Positions 8,417 through 13,897 of a DNA stretch of 16,601 nt are shown here, one piece after another (within the stretch, counting starts at the first letter, position 1; each line of letters begins with the position of its first letter). The notes below the pieces were generated by a model. It ran no database searches and was not told the DNA's origin. It worked only from the letters and a program-made list of their open reading frames with translations. The position numbers were made by a program, and so were the translations under genes. The stretch comes from Candidatus Pacearchaeota archaeon (GTDB lineage: Archaea; Nanobdellota; Nanobdellia; Pacearchaeales; GW2011-AR1), in NCBI GenBank assembly GCA_023142835.1, contig JAGLIS010000031.1, positions 1-16,601 of the forward strand. Direction: 5' to 3'.

Positions 8417-9061
8417 ATGGCGATTAATAAGACTTTTGTTTTTGTTGGGCTTTTGTTAGTTGGGCTTTTGATGGTTGGGTTAGTTTCTGGTGCAGGTTAT
8501 AATGTTGTTGTTCCTTCTGCTGATCCTCCTGCAGATCCCGATGGTTCTTCTCCAGGTGGAAGTGCTGGTGTGCCTACATATTATCCTACTGGGGAGAAAC
8601 TTATAGAAGGTTATGTTGTGGTTCTTAGGAATAATTATCAAGTTAAGTTCGATATTAATGATGAAAATCATACATTGAATGTTAATTCTATTGGGACAAA
8701 TGGTGTTAATATAACTGTTAGTTCTGAACCTCAGACAAAAACTTTTTCTGTTGGGGAGGAGGTTAAGTTTGAGCTTGATGGGGATAATGTTTATGATTTT
8801 TCGGTTAAGTTGAATTCTATTAGTGGAATTAGTGCTGAGTTTTTAATGAAAAGTATTTCTGAAGAAGTTCCTGAAGATGGAACTGTTTCTGAAGATGAAG
8901 GTTCTTTGGTAGGAGATGTGGTTAAGGATGTTTTTGGAGAGGATGTTGCAGGTATTTTGGATGGAAAGGGAAACTTTTGGGCATGGTTCGGGGGCGTTGT
9001 AGTTCTTCTTATAGTCGTTTCCGGGGCTGTGGTTTATTTTAAAAAATTGAAGAAGAAATAG
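8417..9061 (+). CDS. Type I membrane protein, candidate partner or anchor of the giant surface protein
   Basis: A 214-residue protein with a signal peptide (residues 1-26, hydrophobic run FVFVGLLLVGLLMVGLVSG), a Pro/Gly/Ser linker (33-58), a small beta-rich extracellular domain (about 59-146), an acidic segment (149-182) and a C-terminal transmembrane helix (about 187-208) followed by a Lys-rich stop-transfer tail (KKLKKK). The ATG lies 1 nt after the giant gene's stop, indicating co-transcription and coupled translation. The predicted topology places the domain outside and a few basic residues in the cytoplasm. Since the giant protein has no anchor, a tethering role is a reasonable inference. 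No known family recognised. Confidence 0.85.
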   Translation: MAINKTFVFVGLLLVGLLMVGLVSGAGYNVVVPSADPPADPDGSSPGGSAGVPTYYPTGEKLIEGYVVVLRNNYQVKFDINDENHTLNVNSIGTNGVNITVSSEPQTKTFSVGEEVKFELDGDNVYDFSVKLNSISGISAEFLMKSISEEVPEDGTVSEDEGSLVGDVVKDVFGEDVAGILDGKGNFWAWFGGVVVLLIVVSGAVVYFKKLKKK

Positions 9062-9091
9062 TTTTATTAAGTTTATATTTTTAGTGTTAGT

Positions 9092-9222
9092 ATGAGTAAT
9101 AAGAAATCTTCCGAGTTTAATTTTTACTAGGCTGCATTGGTGAAGAGGACTGAGCTGTTTAGGAATTGTACTAATATTGTCGTCGGGAAGGGGAATTGAG
9201 ATGCAAATATTTTGTTTGTCGG
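9092..9222 (+). pseudogene. Decayed 5' fragment of the uracil-DNA glycosylase gene
   Basis: This 131-bp stretch is a copy of the first 134 bp of the intact glycosylase gene at 9369. Ignoring one missing codon, about 106 of 128 aligned bases match by my count. The frame is kept (MSNKKSS, then KRTELF, NIVVGKGN and ILFVG), but in-frame TAG (9128-9130) and TGA (9197-9199) interrupt it. Homology stops abruptly just before the GEAPG motif. Many differences are synonymous, so the copy probably diverged under selection before it decayed. Confidence 0.9.
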
Positions 9223-9368
9223 CAATTTCTATTTCTATTGACTTATGCTTCGTTGAACAAACTCTCACGTAGATAACTACGCCACGAGTTCGTCCGCCTC
9301 GCCTAAGCCGAATATAAATTAAAATTGTTTAGGGATAAGCTTAATAAGATTTGATTGTTTTTTAGGTT
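9223..9368. other. Intergenic insert with stem-loop and glycosylase promoter
   Basis: This segment separates the decayed 5' copy from the intact gene. Bases 9251-9310 have more C than G on the + strand (21 versus 12 by my count), opposite to the surrounding DNA. An interrupted stem-loop lies at 9260-9290: AACTC pairs with GAGTT, and inside it CGTAG pairs with CTACG around an ATAA loop. Near the right end TTAATAAG (9341-9348) ends 21 nt before the glycosylase ATG and may be its TATA box. I see no credible protein in it. Confidence 0.6.
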
Positions 9369-9968
9369 ATGGAATCTAACAAGAAGTCCCCCAAGTTTAA
9401 TTTTTACGAGGCTGCTTTGGTGAAGCGAACTGAGTTATTTAAGGATTGTACTAATATTGTCGTCGGGAAGGGGAATGTTGAGGCGGATATTTTGTTTGTT
9501 GGGGAGGCTCCGGGGAGGAACGAAGATTTGCAAGGATTAGCGTTTGTCGGGGCTGCTGGGAAGAATTTGGATAAGTTGTTGGCGAATGTTGGGTTGAGTT
9601 TGGAGGATGTTTATATTGCGAATATTTTGAAGTGTCGACCGCCTGAGAATCGGGATCCGTTGCCTGATGAGATAAGGGCGCATACACCGTGGCTGTTGAA
9701 GCAGATTAAGGATATGAAGCCTAAGGTTGTGTGTTCTTTGGGCAATTATGCGACTAAGTTTTTTTTGGCTTTTGGGGATGTGGATTTGATGAAGGGGCAG
9801 TTAGGGATTACACAGGTTCATGGGAAGGTTCGGGAGATTGAAATGGATGGAGTGAGGTTTAAGTTGATTCCGTTATTCCATCCTGCGGCGATAATTTATA
9901 ATCGGACGAAGTTGACGCCGTTGTGGGAAGCTGATATGGAAGTTGTTAAGAGAGAGATTTTTAGATAG
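9369..9968 (+). CDS. udg: Uracil-DNA glycosylase, family 4 type, lacking most Fe-S cysteines
   Basis: A 199-residue protein of normal family-4 length that should excise uracil arising from cytosine deamination. Visible hallmarks: VVGKGN (31-36), GEAPGRNEDLQGLAFVG (45-61), AGKNLDKLL, KCRPPENRDP (88-97) and the FHPAA motif (170-174). Family-4 enzymes normally bind a [4Fe-4S] cluster through a CxxC pair near the N-terminus, the C of KCRPP and a C about 16 residues later. Here the CxxC position reads VKRT (18-21), only C89 remains, and the last ligand is H105 in EIRAHTPWL. The cluster is therefore probably absent. The ATG aligns with that of the decayed upstream copy. The gene sits between remnants of its own 5' and 3' ends. 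Confidence 0.92.
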   Translation: MESNKKSPKFNFYEAALVKRTELFKDCTNIVVGKGNVEADILFVGEAPGRNEDLQGLAFVGAAGKNLDKLLANVGLSLEDVYIANILKCRPPENRDPLPDEIRAHTPWLLKQIKDMKPKVVCSLGNYATKFFLAFGDVDLMKGQLGITQVHGKVREIEMDGVRFKLIPLFHPAAIIYNRTKLTPLWEADMEVVKREIFR

Positions 9969-9972
9969 TCTT

Positions 9973-9985
9973 GTGACAGAGTCAC
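9973..9985. repeat. Perfect 5-bp hairpin just after the glycosylase stop
   Basis: GTGAC and GTCAC pair around a 3-nt AGA loop, 4 nt after the stop codon. It may cap the 3' end of the transcript, but no T-run follows, so it is not a typical archaeal terminator. Confidence 0.45.
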
Positions 9986-9989
9986 GCGA

Positions 9990-10023
9990 AAAAATCGGTC
10001 GCCTTTCAGTTGTTGCGATTTTT
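9990..10023. terminator. Inverted repeat with T-run, possible terminator between convergent genes
   Basis: AAAAATCG (9990-9997) pairs perfectly with CGATTTTT (10016-10023), leaving an 18-nt loop; the right arm ends in a T-run. It lies between the convergent glycosylase and Nop10 genes and would give a poly-U stretch on either strand. T-runs are the usual archaeal termination signal, but function here is an inference. Confidence 0.4.
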
Positions 10024-10056
10024 ATGGAAGTTGTTAAGAGAGAGATTATGAATTAA
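10023..10056 (+). pseudogene. Duplicated 3' tail fragment of the glycosylase gene
   Basis: Bases 10023-10047 repeat 25 bp of the glycosylase 3' end (9935-9959) exactly, encoding MEVVKREI, then MN and a TAA stop (10054-10056) in place of the native FR and stop. Only this tail is present, in the same orientation as the intact gene and 5 bp from the end of the convergent Nop10 gene. Confidence 0.8.
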
Positions 10057-10061
10057 AATAA

Positions 10062-10208
10062 TTATCTTCTCTTAAATGGAACTGATCTCGGCGGAGCGTC
10101 GCGGATTTGAGGGAATTTGTAGTGGGCTGATTCGGTTTTAGAGTTGCATTTTTTACATGTATCTTGAAGGGTGTAAGCCTTGCATTTTGAACATTTTTTC
10201 AAAATCAT
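10062..10208 (-). CDS. nop10: H/ACA ribonucleoprotein protein Nop10
   Basis: A 48-residue protein of normal size for archaeal Nop10. It has a zinc ribbon (C6-x2-C9 and C18-x2-C21: KKCSKCKAYTLQDTCKKC) followed by the linear motif SAHYKFPQIRDAPPRSVPFKRR, which matches the conserved Nop10 tail (AHPPRFSPxDPYxxYRR type). Nop10 binds Cbf5 and organises the active site of H/ACA pseudouridine synthase particles that modify rRNA. The ATG overlaps the aIF2-alpha stop codon (ATGA), indicating coupled translation; aIF2-alpha followed by Nop10 is a common archaeal arrangement. Upstream genes in the same direction encode S27e and aIF2-alpha. Confidence 0.95.
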   Translation of the reverse strand: MILKKCSKCKAYTLQDTCKKCNSKTESAHYKFPQIRDAPPRSVPFKRR

Positions 10209-10909
10209 TTTTCTTCGCTCACGAAAAATTCACAATTAGTTTTTCCTGCCTTTTTTTCGAGTTCTTCAATAATCTCTGTCATCCTTTTTTTCCCTTGTTT
10301 GAAATCTTCTACTATGAGTTTGAGTTTAAATTGTCCTGCAGTAATATAAGTGATGGACAGGTTTTTATCATCTATGTCAAAAATTTCTTTAATTCTTTTT
10401 ATCCCATCATTTTCAAGGCATTTGATTTTAATAGTTTGTTTTAATTCGAGATTTACTTTTTTCTTTTCAGTAAGTTTTTTTATTGATTCTTGATTTATTT
10501 TTGGGATATATTGGGCTATTAATTTTTCGTTTTCTTTTGCAGCGTCGATAAATTCTACAAGAGTTGTAAAATCTTCAAGGATTTTTTCAGTTATATTTTC
10601 TGATTCTTCTCCAAGTATTTGTTTGAATGCAATATTTGTTGCTTGTTCTTGTTTGAATTTTTGCATTACTTCTTTTCTCTCTTTTGAGTTTACTCTTCTA
10701 AGGGATAGGTAGATATTGTCTCCTAAGATTTCTAAGATTTTGCAGACTATTTGTTTATTCGGAACAACATACTGTCGCATGAATTTGATTCTTCCTGGAG
10801 CTATTTCGGAAGAGATTATTGTTCCTTGTTTTCCGTTAGGTAGTCTTACAAATGTGATTGTGTTAGTTACTTTTTCTACTTTACATAATATTAAATCGTT
10901 TTCTTCCAT
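10205..10909 (-). CDS. eif2a: Translation initiation factor aIF2 subunit alpha
   Basis: A 234-residue protein, somewhat short compared with typical archaeal aIF2-alpha (about 265-275). Residues 6-72 form an S1/OB RNA-binding domain (ILCKVEKV, GKQGTIISSEIAPGRI, IYLSLRRV). A helical middle domain follows (about 77-155), then an alpha-beta C-terminal domain (TIKIKCLENDGIKRIKEIF, FKLKLIVEDFKQG) that contacts aIF2-gamma. The protein is part of the aIF2 heterotrimer that brings initiator tRNA to the small subunit. It is downstream of S27e and overlaps Nop10. It may also have its own promoter: an AT-rich box at 10931-10938 lies 22 nt before the ATG. Confidence 0.95.
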   Translation of the reverse strand: MEENDLILCKVEKVTNTITFVRLPNGKQGTIISSEIAPGRIKFMRQYVVPNKQIVCKILEILGDNIYLSLRRVNSKERKEVMQKFKQEQATNIAFKQILGEESENITEKILEDFTTLVEFIDAAKENEKLIAQYIPKINQESIKKLTEKKKVNLELKQTIKIKCLENDGIKRIKEIFDIDDKNLSITYITAGQFKLKLIVEDFKQGKKRMTEIIEELEKKAGKTNCEFFVSEEK

Positions 10910-10930
10910 AGATTTTTTAACAAATTATGT

Positions 10931-10938
10931 TATTTAAA
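10931..10938 (-). promoter_or_regulatory. TATA box of aIF2-alpha
   Basis: On the - strand the AT-rich run TATAAATTTAAATA (10944-10931) ends 22 nt before the aIF2-alpha ATG. That matches the spacing of other promoters here and suggests an internal leaderless start within the S27e operon. Confidence 0.5.
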
Positions 10939-10960
10939 TTTATACTCGTTTTTAAGAGTC

Positions 10961-11125
10961 TTATAAAATTTCTTCGACTCTTGAACGGATTTTGGCTTTT
11001 CCTCCAGAAGGTAGTGCTAGAACGGTATTGCATTCGAGACATCTAACTTTTGTAGAGGCTTTTCCAAATATTACTTGAGATGCTTTACATTTAGAGCATT
11101 TTACTTTGATAAATTTCCCTTCCAT
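10961..11125 (-). CDS. rps27e: Ribosomal protein eS27 (S27e)
   Basis: A 54-residue zinc-ribbon ribosomal protein. It starts MEGKFIKVKCSKCKASQVIFG, with C10-x2-C13, and continues STKVRCLECNTVLALPSGGKAKI with C29-x2-C32. The ALPSGGKAKI tail is diagnostic of archaeal and eukaryotic S27e. It is part of the small ribosomal subunit. It lies 51 nt upstream of aIF2-alpha in the same direction, a neighbourhood conserved in many archaea. The usual upstream partner L44e is not present in this window. A TATA box inside a 14-bp perfect inverted repeat lies 22 nt before the ATG. Confidence 0.95.
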   Translation of the reverse strand: MEGKFIKVKCSKCKASQVIFGKASTKVRCLECNTVLALPSGGKAKIRSRVEEIL

Positions 11126-11145
11126 AAAAATGAGTGTTGAATTTG

Positions 11146-11177
11146 GTTTTTAAATGTTAGGATTAACATTTAAAAAC
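11146..11177. promoter_or_regulatory. S27e promoter inside a 14-bp perfect inverted repeat
   Basis: The arms 11146-11159 (GTTTTTAAATGTTA) and 11164-11177 are perfect reverse complements with a 4-nt GGAT spacer. The inner AT-rich part of the left arm (from 11147) lies 22 nt before the S27e ATG and reads as its TATA box on the - strand. The palindrome could be an operator, a terminator for the upstream nuclease gene, or both. Confidence 0.55.
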
Positions 11178-11267
11178 AGAAGTTTTTACCCAGTAGGTGA
11201 TCTGCTGATCTAAATATTTGGGTTGAGTTTTAAAATTATCTGATAGTAGGATTTAGTTGTTTTGAGA

Positions 11268-12617
11268 TTAAATTTTTATGAGTTCTACTTCGAGAGTTTT
11301 TTTTAATGCTTCGATAAATTCAGATTCTTTTCCCTTTTCAACGAGGCAACCTGCGGCGAAGTGATGTCCTCCAACTTCTGCGATTGTTTGAGGGTTTTCG
11401 TCTTTGAATATTGTAACAGTTTTTTCTAGCATTTCTTTTAAGTTTCTTCCTTCTTGTCCGACTATTCGTGCGGAGACTTTTATTTTATCTTTATTGTATG
11501 CCATGCCGATGAGGATTGTCCCTTCGTTGTAAACTGATGAAGATGAGAGCATTGAGCAGATTGTTCCGACGATGACGTCTTTGATTTGGTCTTTTGCGTT
11601 TAAAATCGTAAAGCCTTTCCCATTTATTTTATCCATTTTTTCGGCTACTTTTAATCCTGAGACTAATTCTTGTTTATATTTTGTATATATATCTAGGGCT
11701 CGAGATTTTGCTTTTTCGTTTTCTAGGCAGTATGCGATTGCGGTATCGCTGTAACCTAGTCGTGAGCATGCATTGATTAGGACTGAAATTTCTCGGACAT
11801 CTTCTTTCGTATTGAAAAATTTTAAGATGTAGAGGTTCCCAATTATGTCTTCGGCTTTATTGTGTTGGGCTCTTCGGATCATTACTGCAGTTATCAGTTT
11901 TGACATTTCGTCTTCGGTTAAACTGAGTAAATTTTTGTCATAACCAATTCCCGTTTCTCTTAGGATATCTTGAACTCCATTTCTGTTTCCTGTAACTCCA
12001 GGGATATATGGGGAAGTTGACCACTCTAATGCTCTGCTTAGTGGTCTTGTTGCAGGGTACAAGATAAGACCTTTTTTTATGTTTAGGTCGGTTGTATCGT
12101 TTACTATTTGTTGGTTTATTTTCGAGATGTTTGATTCGTGTCTGTCTCCAATCATCCCGATAATTGCTAGAGGGGCTAGGTTTTGGTTGTTTGGAGAGAT
12201 TGCTTTAGCGAAGAGGTAGCAAAGTCCTGCACCTGTGCATTCGTTGTCTTTTGGTTTATCTGTGAGATGGGGGTTTATAATTTTTATTTTGTCTGTAAGT
12301 TCATCGGAGTGGATTTCGTGATGATCTATTATGAAAATTGGTTCTTGTAGGTCTTGGAAATATTTGAGGCTTCCTGAAGCTAAGTCGCTGAAGAGAATTA
12401 CTTCTTTTGGTTGTCTGGATAGTTCTTTTTTAATTATGTCTTCTTCGAGACCTTTGTAAATTTTAATTGTAAATTTTTTATCAAGTCGTTTTAATGTTTT
12501 TGCTAGGATTGATGCAGATGTTATCCCGTCGGTGTCGTAATGACTTATAATTCTTATGGGTTTATTTTTTGAGAATTCGAGAAAATCTCTTGCAAACTGT
12601 TCCACCCCCTTTAACAT
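11268..12617 (-). CDS. DHH-family single-strand exonuclease, archaeal RecJ-like
   Basis: A 449-residue DHH phosphoesterase of archaeal RecJ/GAN type. Metal-binding motifs are intact: HYDTDG (26-31), SDLASGS (77-83), IDHHE (97-101) and GMIGDRH (154-160). The C-terminal DHHA1 substrate-binding domain ends with GGHHFAAG (416-423). Archaeal family members degrade single-stranded DNA or RNA and some bind the GINS replication complex; which role applies cannot be read from the sequence. It lies 51 nt downstream of the uS15 gene, a common archaeal pairing, but has its own TATA box. The ATG is supported by that box. Confidence 0.9.
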   Translation of the reverse strand: MLKGVEQFARDFLEFSKNKPIRIISHYDTDGITSASILAKTLKRLDKKFTIKIYKGLEEDIIKKELSRQPKEVILFSDLASGSLKYFQDLQEPIFIIDHHEIHSDELTDKIKIINPHLTDKPKDNECTGAGLCYLFAKAISPNNQNLAPLAIIGMIGDRHESNISKINQQIVNDTTDLNIKKGLILYPATRPLSRALEWSTSPYIPGVTGNRNGVQDILRETGIGYDKNLLSLTEDEMSKLITAVMIRRAQHNKAEDIIGNLYILKFFNTKEDVREISVLINACSRLGYSDTAIAYCLENEKAKSRALDIYTKYKQELVSGLKVAEKMDKINGKGFTILNAKDQIKDVIVGTICSMLSSSSVYNEGTILIGMAYNKDKIKVSARIVGQEGRNLKEMLEKTVTIFKDENPQTIAEVGGHHFAAGCLVEKGKESEFIEALKKTLEVELIKI

Positions 12618-12638
12618 GGGGTGTTAAATTCAAGTCTG

Positions 12639-12646
12639 CTTAAAAA
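12639..12646 (-). promoter_or_regulatory. TATA box of the RecJ-like gene
   Basis: The + strand sequence CTTAAAAA (TTTTTAAG on the - strand) ends 22 nt before the ATG at 12617, the standard spacing in this window for a leaderless start. Confidence 0.55.
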
Positions 12647-12668
12647 TGTTTAGGTTAGTTGTTAAATC

Positions 12669-13016
12669 TTAATCTCTGCCAAAAATCTTGAAGTATTTTT
12701 TGGTGATGTTTAGTCTTGATTGTGCGTGTTGTAATTTATGTTTTGCACTTCGGTCAGTAATATTTGATTTTAGGTGTTCTTTTAGATTGTCGACTTTTTT
12801 TCTTGCATTTTCTAGGTCTTCGTTTTTTTCAATTCCTAGTTCTTTTAGGTATGCTTTTAATTTTTTACCGAAGACTTTTGTGGTTGGAATTCCATATTGG
12901 TCTCGAAGAATTAAGCCAATTTGCGAGGGAGAATATTTCTCTGCAAGCTCTGCTATAACTTTTTTTAGTTCTGGCTCTTTCATTTTTACCCAAGTTGGTT
13001 TTTCTAGGTTTGTCAT
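12669..13016 (-). CDS. rps15: Ribosomal protein uS15, N-terminally short form
   Basis: A 115-residue uS15 with the archaeal/eukaryotic signature KPTWVKMKEPELKKVIAEL followed by SPSQIGLILRDQYGIPTTK (about residues 29-47) and the C-terminal helices HLKSNITDRSAKHKLQHAQSRL, which bind 16S rRNA. Typical archaeal uS15 has about 150 residues and a basic N-terminal extension (ARMHxRKRGKSGSKRP type). That extension is missing here: an in-frame stop lies about 20 codons upstream of the ATG, and the TATA box is 22 nt from it. So the short form appears genuine. The gene is followed by the RecJ-like nuclease gene. Confidence 0.93.
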   Translation of the reverse strand: MTNLEKPTWVKMKEPELKKVIAELAEKYSPSQIGLILRDQYGIPTTKVFGKKLKAYLKELGIEKNEDLENARKKVDNLKEHLKSNITDRSAKHKLQHAQSRLNITKKYFKIFGRD

Positions 13017-13037
13017 ATTTATTGGTGTAAATAATGG

Positions 13038-13045
13038 TTTTTAAA
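13038..13045 (-). promoter_or_regulatory. TATA box of uS15
   Basis: The + strand TTTTTAAA (TTTAAAAA on the - strand) ends 22 nt before the uS15 ATG. It fixes the start and supports a leaderless mRNA without the N-terminal extension. Confidence 0.6.
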
Positions 13046-13071
13046 GTTTTATAATTGCTTAATTGCTCATC

Positions 13072-13084
13072 GAACCACAGGTTC
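13072..13084. repeat. Short hairpin downstream of the tRNA
   Basis: GAACC and GGTTC pair around a 3-nt ACA loop, 14 nt past the tRNA 3' end on the - strand. It may mark the tRNA precursor 3' end; function is unproven. Confidence 0.35.
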
Positions 13085-13097
13085 TCATCCTTCTGAA

Positions 13098-13170
13098 TAG
13101 CCCCGCGAGGATTCGAACCTCGGTCACTGGGATCAAAACCCAGCATCCTTGACCACTAGACTACGGGACT
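13098..13170 (-). tRNA. trnQ: tRNA-Gln (anticodon UUG)
   Basis: A full 73-nt cloverleaf on the - strand. The acceptor stem AGTCCCG/CGGGGCT has one T-G pair and discriminator A. The D arm contains the AGTGGTCAAGG loop. The anticodon stem CTGGG/CCCAG holds the loop TTTTGAT, giving anticodon TTG. The T arm is CGAGG-TTCGAAT-CCTCG. No intron and no encoded CCA are present, so CCA must be added after transcription. It would be made ahead of the uS15 gene on the same strand. Confidence 0.95.
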
Positions 13171-13194
13171 AATATTCTTGAGAGTGTTAGTGGA

Positions 13195-13202
13195 TTTTTA
13201 AG
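13195..13202 (-). promoter_or_regulatory. Candidate TATA box of tRNA-Gln
   Basis: TTTTTAAG on the + strand (CTTAAAAA on the - strand) ends 25 nt before the first base of the tRNA, a suitable position for an archaeal tRNA promoter. Confidence 0.5.
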
Positions 13203-13203
13203 T

Positions 13204-13240
13204 TCTTCCATAGGAAGATTATTATCAAATCAAAGATTTG
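13204..13240. repeat. Two perfect 6-bp hairpins between Bud32 and the tRNA promoter
   Basis: TCTTCC/GGAAGA (13204-13218) and CAAATC/GATTTG (13226-13240) each pair perfectly around a 3-nt loop. The second starts 8 nt after the Bud32 stop. They may shape the 3' end of the Bud32 mRNA. Confidence 0.4.
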
Positions 13241-13247
13241 CTAAAGT

Positions 13248-13847
13248 TTAATGTTTATATCTTCCGCGTTTTTCTACGATTTTTAATCGTTCTATAATTT
13301 TCTCTGAATCTGACCATTGGTATCCTTTTGTGAAATTTTCGAATAGTTCTTTAGGGTTTTGGAAGTGTTTTGCTTCGAGGGCTTGTTTGATTAGGTGGAG
13401 GTCGACTGATTTGTCTTCTAGTTTTGTTGAGATGAATCCGAGTCCGAAGTCGATTAGGAATAATTTATTTTTAGATAAGATTGTGTTTGAGGTTGTGAGG
13501 TCTCCGTGAATGATGTTGTTTTGGTGGAGGAGGGCGGTTTGTTCTCCTATTTGTTGCATAACTTGGAATTGTTTTTTTTCAGGGTAGGAGTTTAGGGTTT
13601 CTGAGAGACGGTCGCCGTTGATGTATTCTAATTGTATTTTGAATGGAGAAGTGTTTAGGACTTTTGGAACGTTGGCTTTTATTGATAGTGCTTTGGTTAA
13701 GAGTTTTGATTCTGATTTTGTTCTACGGGTTCGGATTAAATTATCGAGTTGAGGGTGGCGGTAGGTTTTTGGGATTCGGTCTTTTGTTATTACTTCGTTT
13801 GAGAGGAAGATTTTTGCTTCAGCGCCTTGGGAGATTAATTGTTTCAT
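13248..13847 (-). CDS. bud32: KEOPS-complex kinase/ATPase Bud32
   Basis: A 199-residue Bud32, the small atypical kinase of the KEOPS complex that makes N6-threonylcarbamoyladenosine (t6A) at position 37 of ANN-decoding tRNAs. Key motifs are intact: ISQGAEAKIF (5-14, glycine-rich loop), K22, KTYRHPQLDNLIRTRRTKSE (27-46), catalytic HGDLTTSN (114-121; D116, N121), the metal-binding DFG (133-135), DKSVDLHLIKQA (145-156) and the C-terminal basic RGRY (194-197). In many archaea Bud32 is fused to Kae1; here it is free-standing. It is divergent from the metallophosphoesterase gene and shares its promoter. A decayed copy of its first about 30 codons lies at 14790-14888. Confidence 0.95.
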   Translation of the reverse strand: MKQLISQGAEAKIFLSNEVITKDRIPKTYRHPQLDNLIRTRRTKSESKLLTKALSIKANVPKVLNTSPFKIQLEYINGDRLSETLNSYPEKKQFQVMQQIGEQTALLHQNNIIHGDLTTSNTILSKNKLFLIDFGLGFISTKLEDKSVDLHLIKQALEAKHFQNPKELFENFTKGYQWSDSEKIIERLKIVEKRGRYKH

Positions 13848-13868
13848 ATTACTCTTAGAATGCGTAAT

Positions 13869-13876
13869 TTTATAAA
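13869..13876. promoter_or_regulatory. Palindromic TATA box serving two divergent genes
   Basis: TTTATAAA is its own reverse complement. Its edges are exactly 22 nt from the Bud32 start (13847, -) and 22 nt from the metallophosphoesterase start (13898, +). It is the only good box in the 50-bp gap, so both genes are probably transcribed as leaderless mRNAs from this one site. Confidence 0.65.
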
Positions 13877-13897
13877 GTTATTTCCTTTTTATTTGTT

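Noticed and set aside
9092..9222. TAG and TGA in the glycosylase fragment as recoded codons (pyrrolysine or selenocysteine)
   Set aside because: Two different stops occur in a short copy that ends abruptly before the active site, and an intact gene lies next to it; decay is simpler.
11178..11267. Possible C/D box or H/ACA small RNA between the RecJ-like gene and S27e
   Set aside because: Only partial box-like matches (GTGATCT, CTGA) were found, without proper C, D', C', D spacing or a clear two-hairpin structure.
12603..12627. Two alternative hairpins around the RecJ-like gene start codon (CACCCC/GGGGTG and TTAAC/GTTAA)
   Set aside because: The TATA box 22 nt upstream predicts transcription starting at about the ATG, so the upstream arms would not be in the mRNA.
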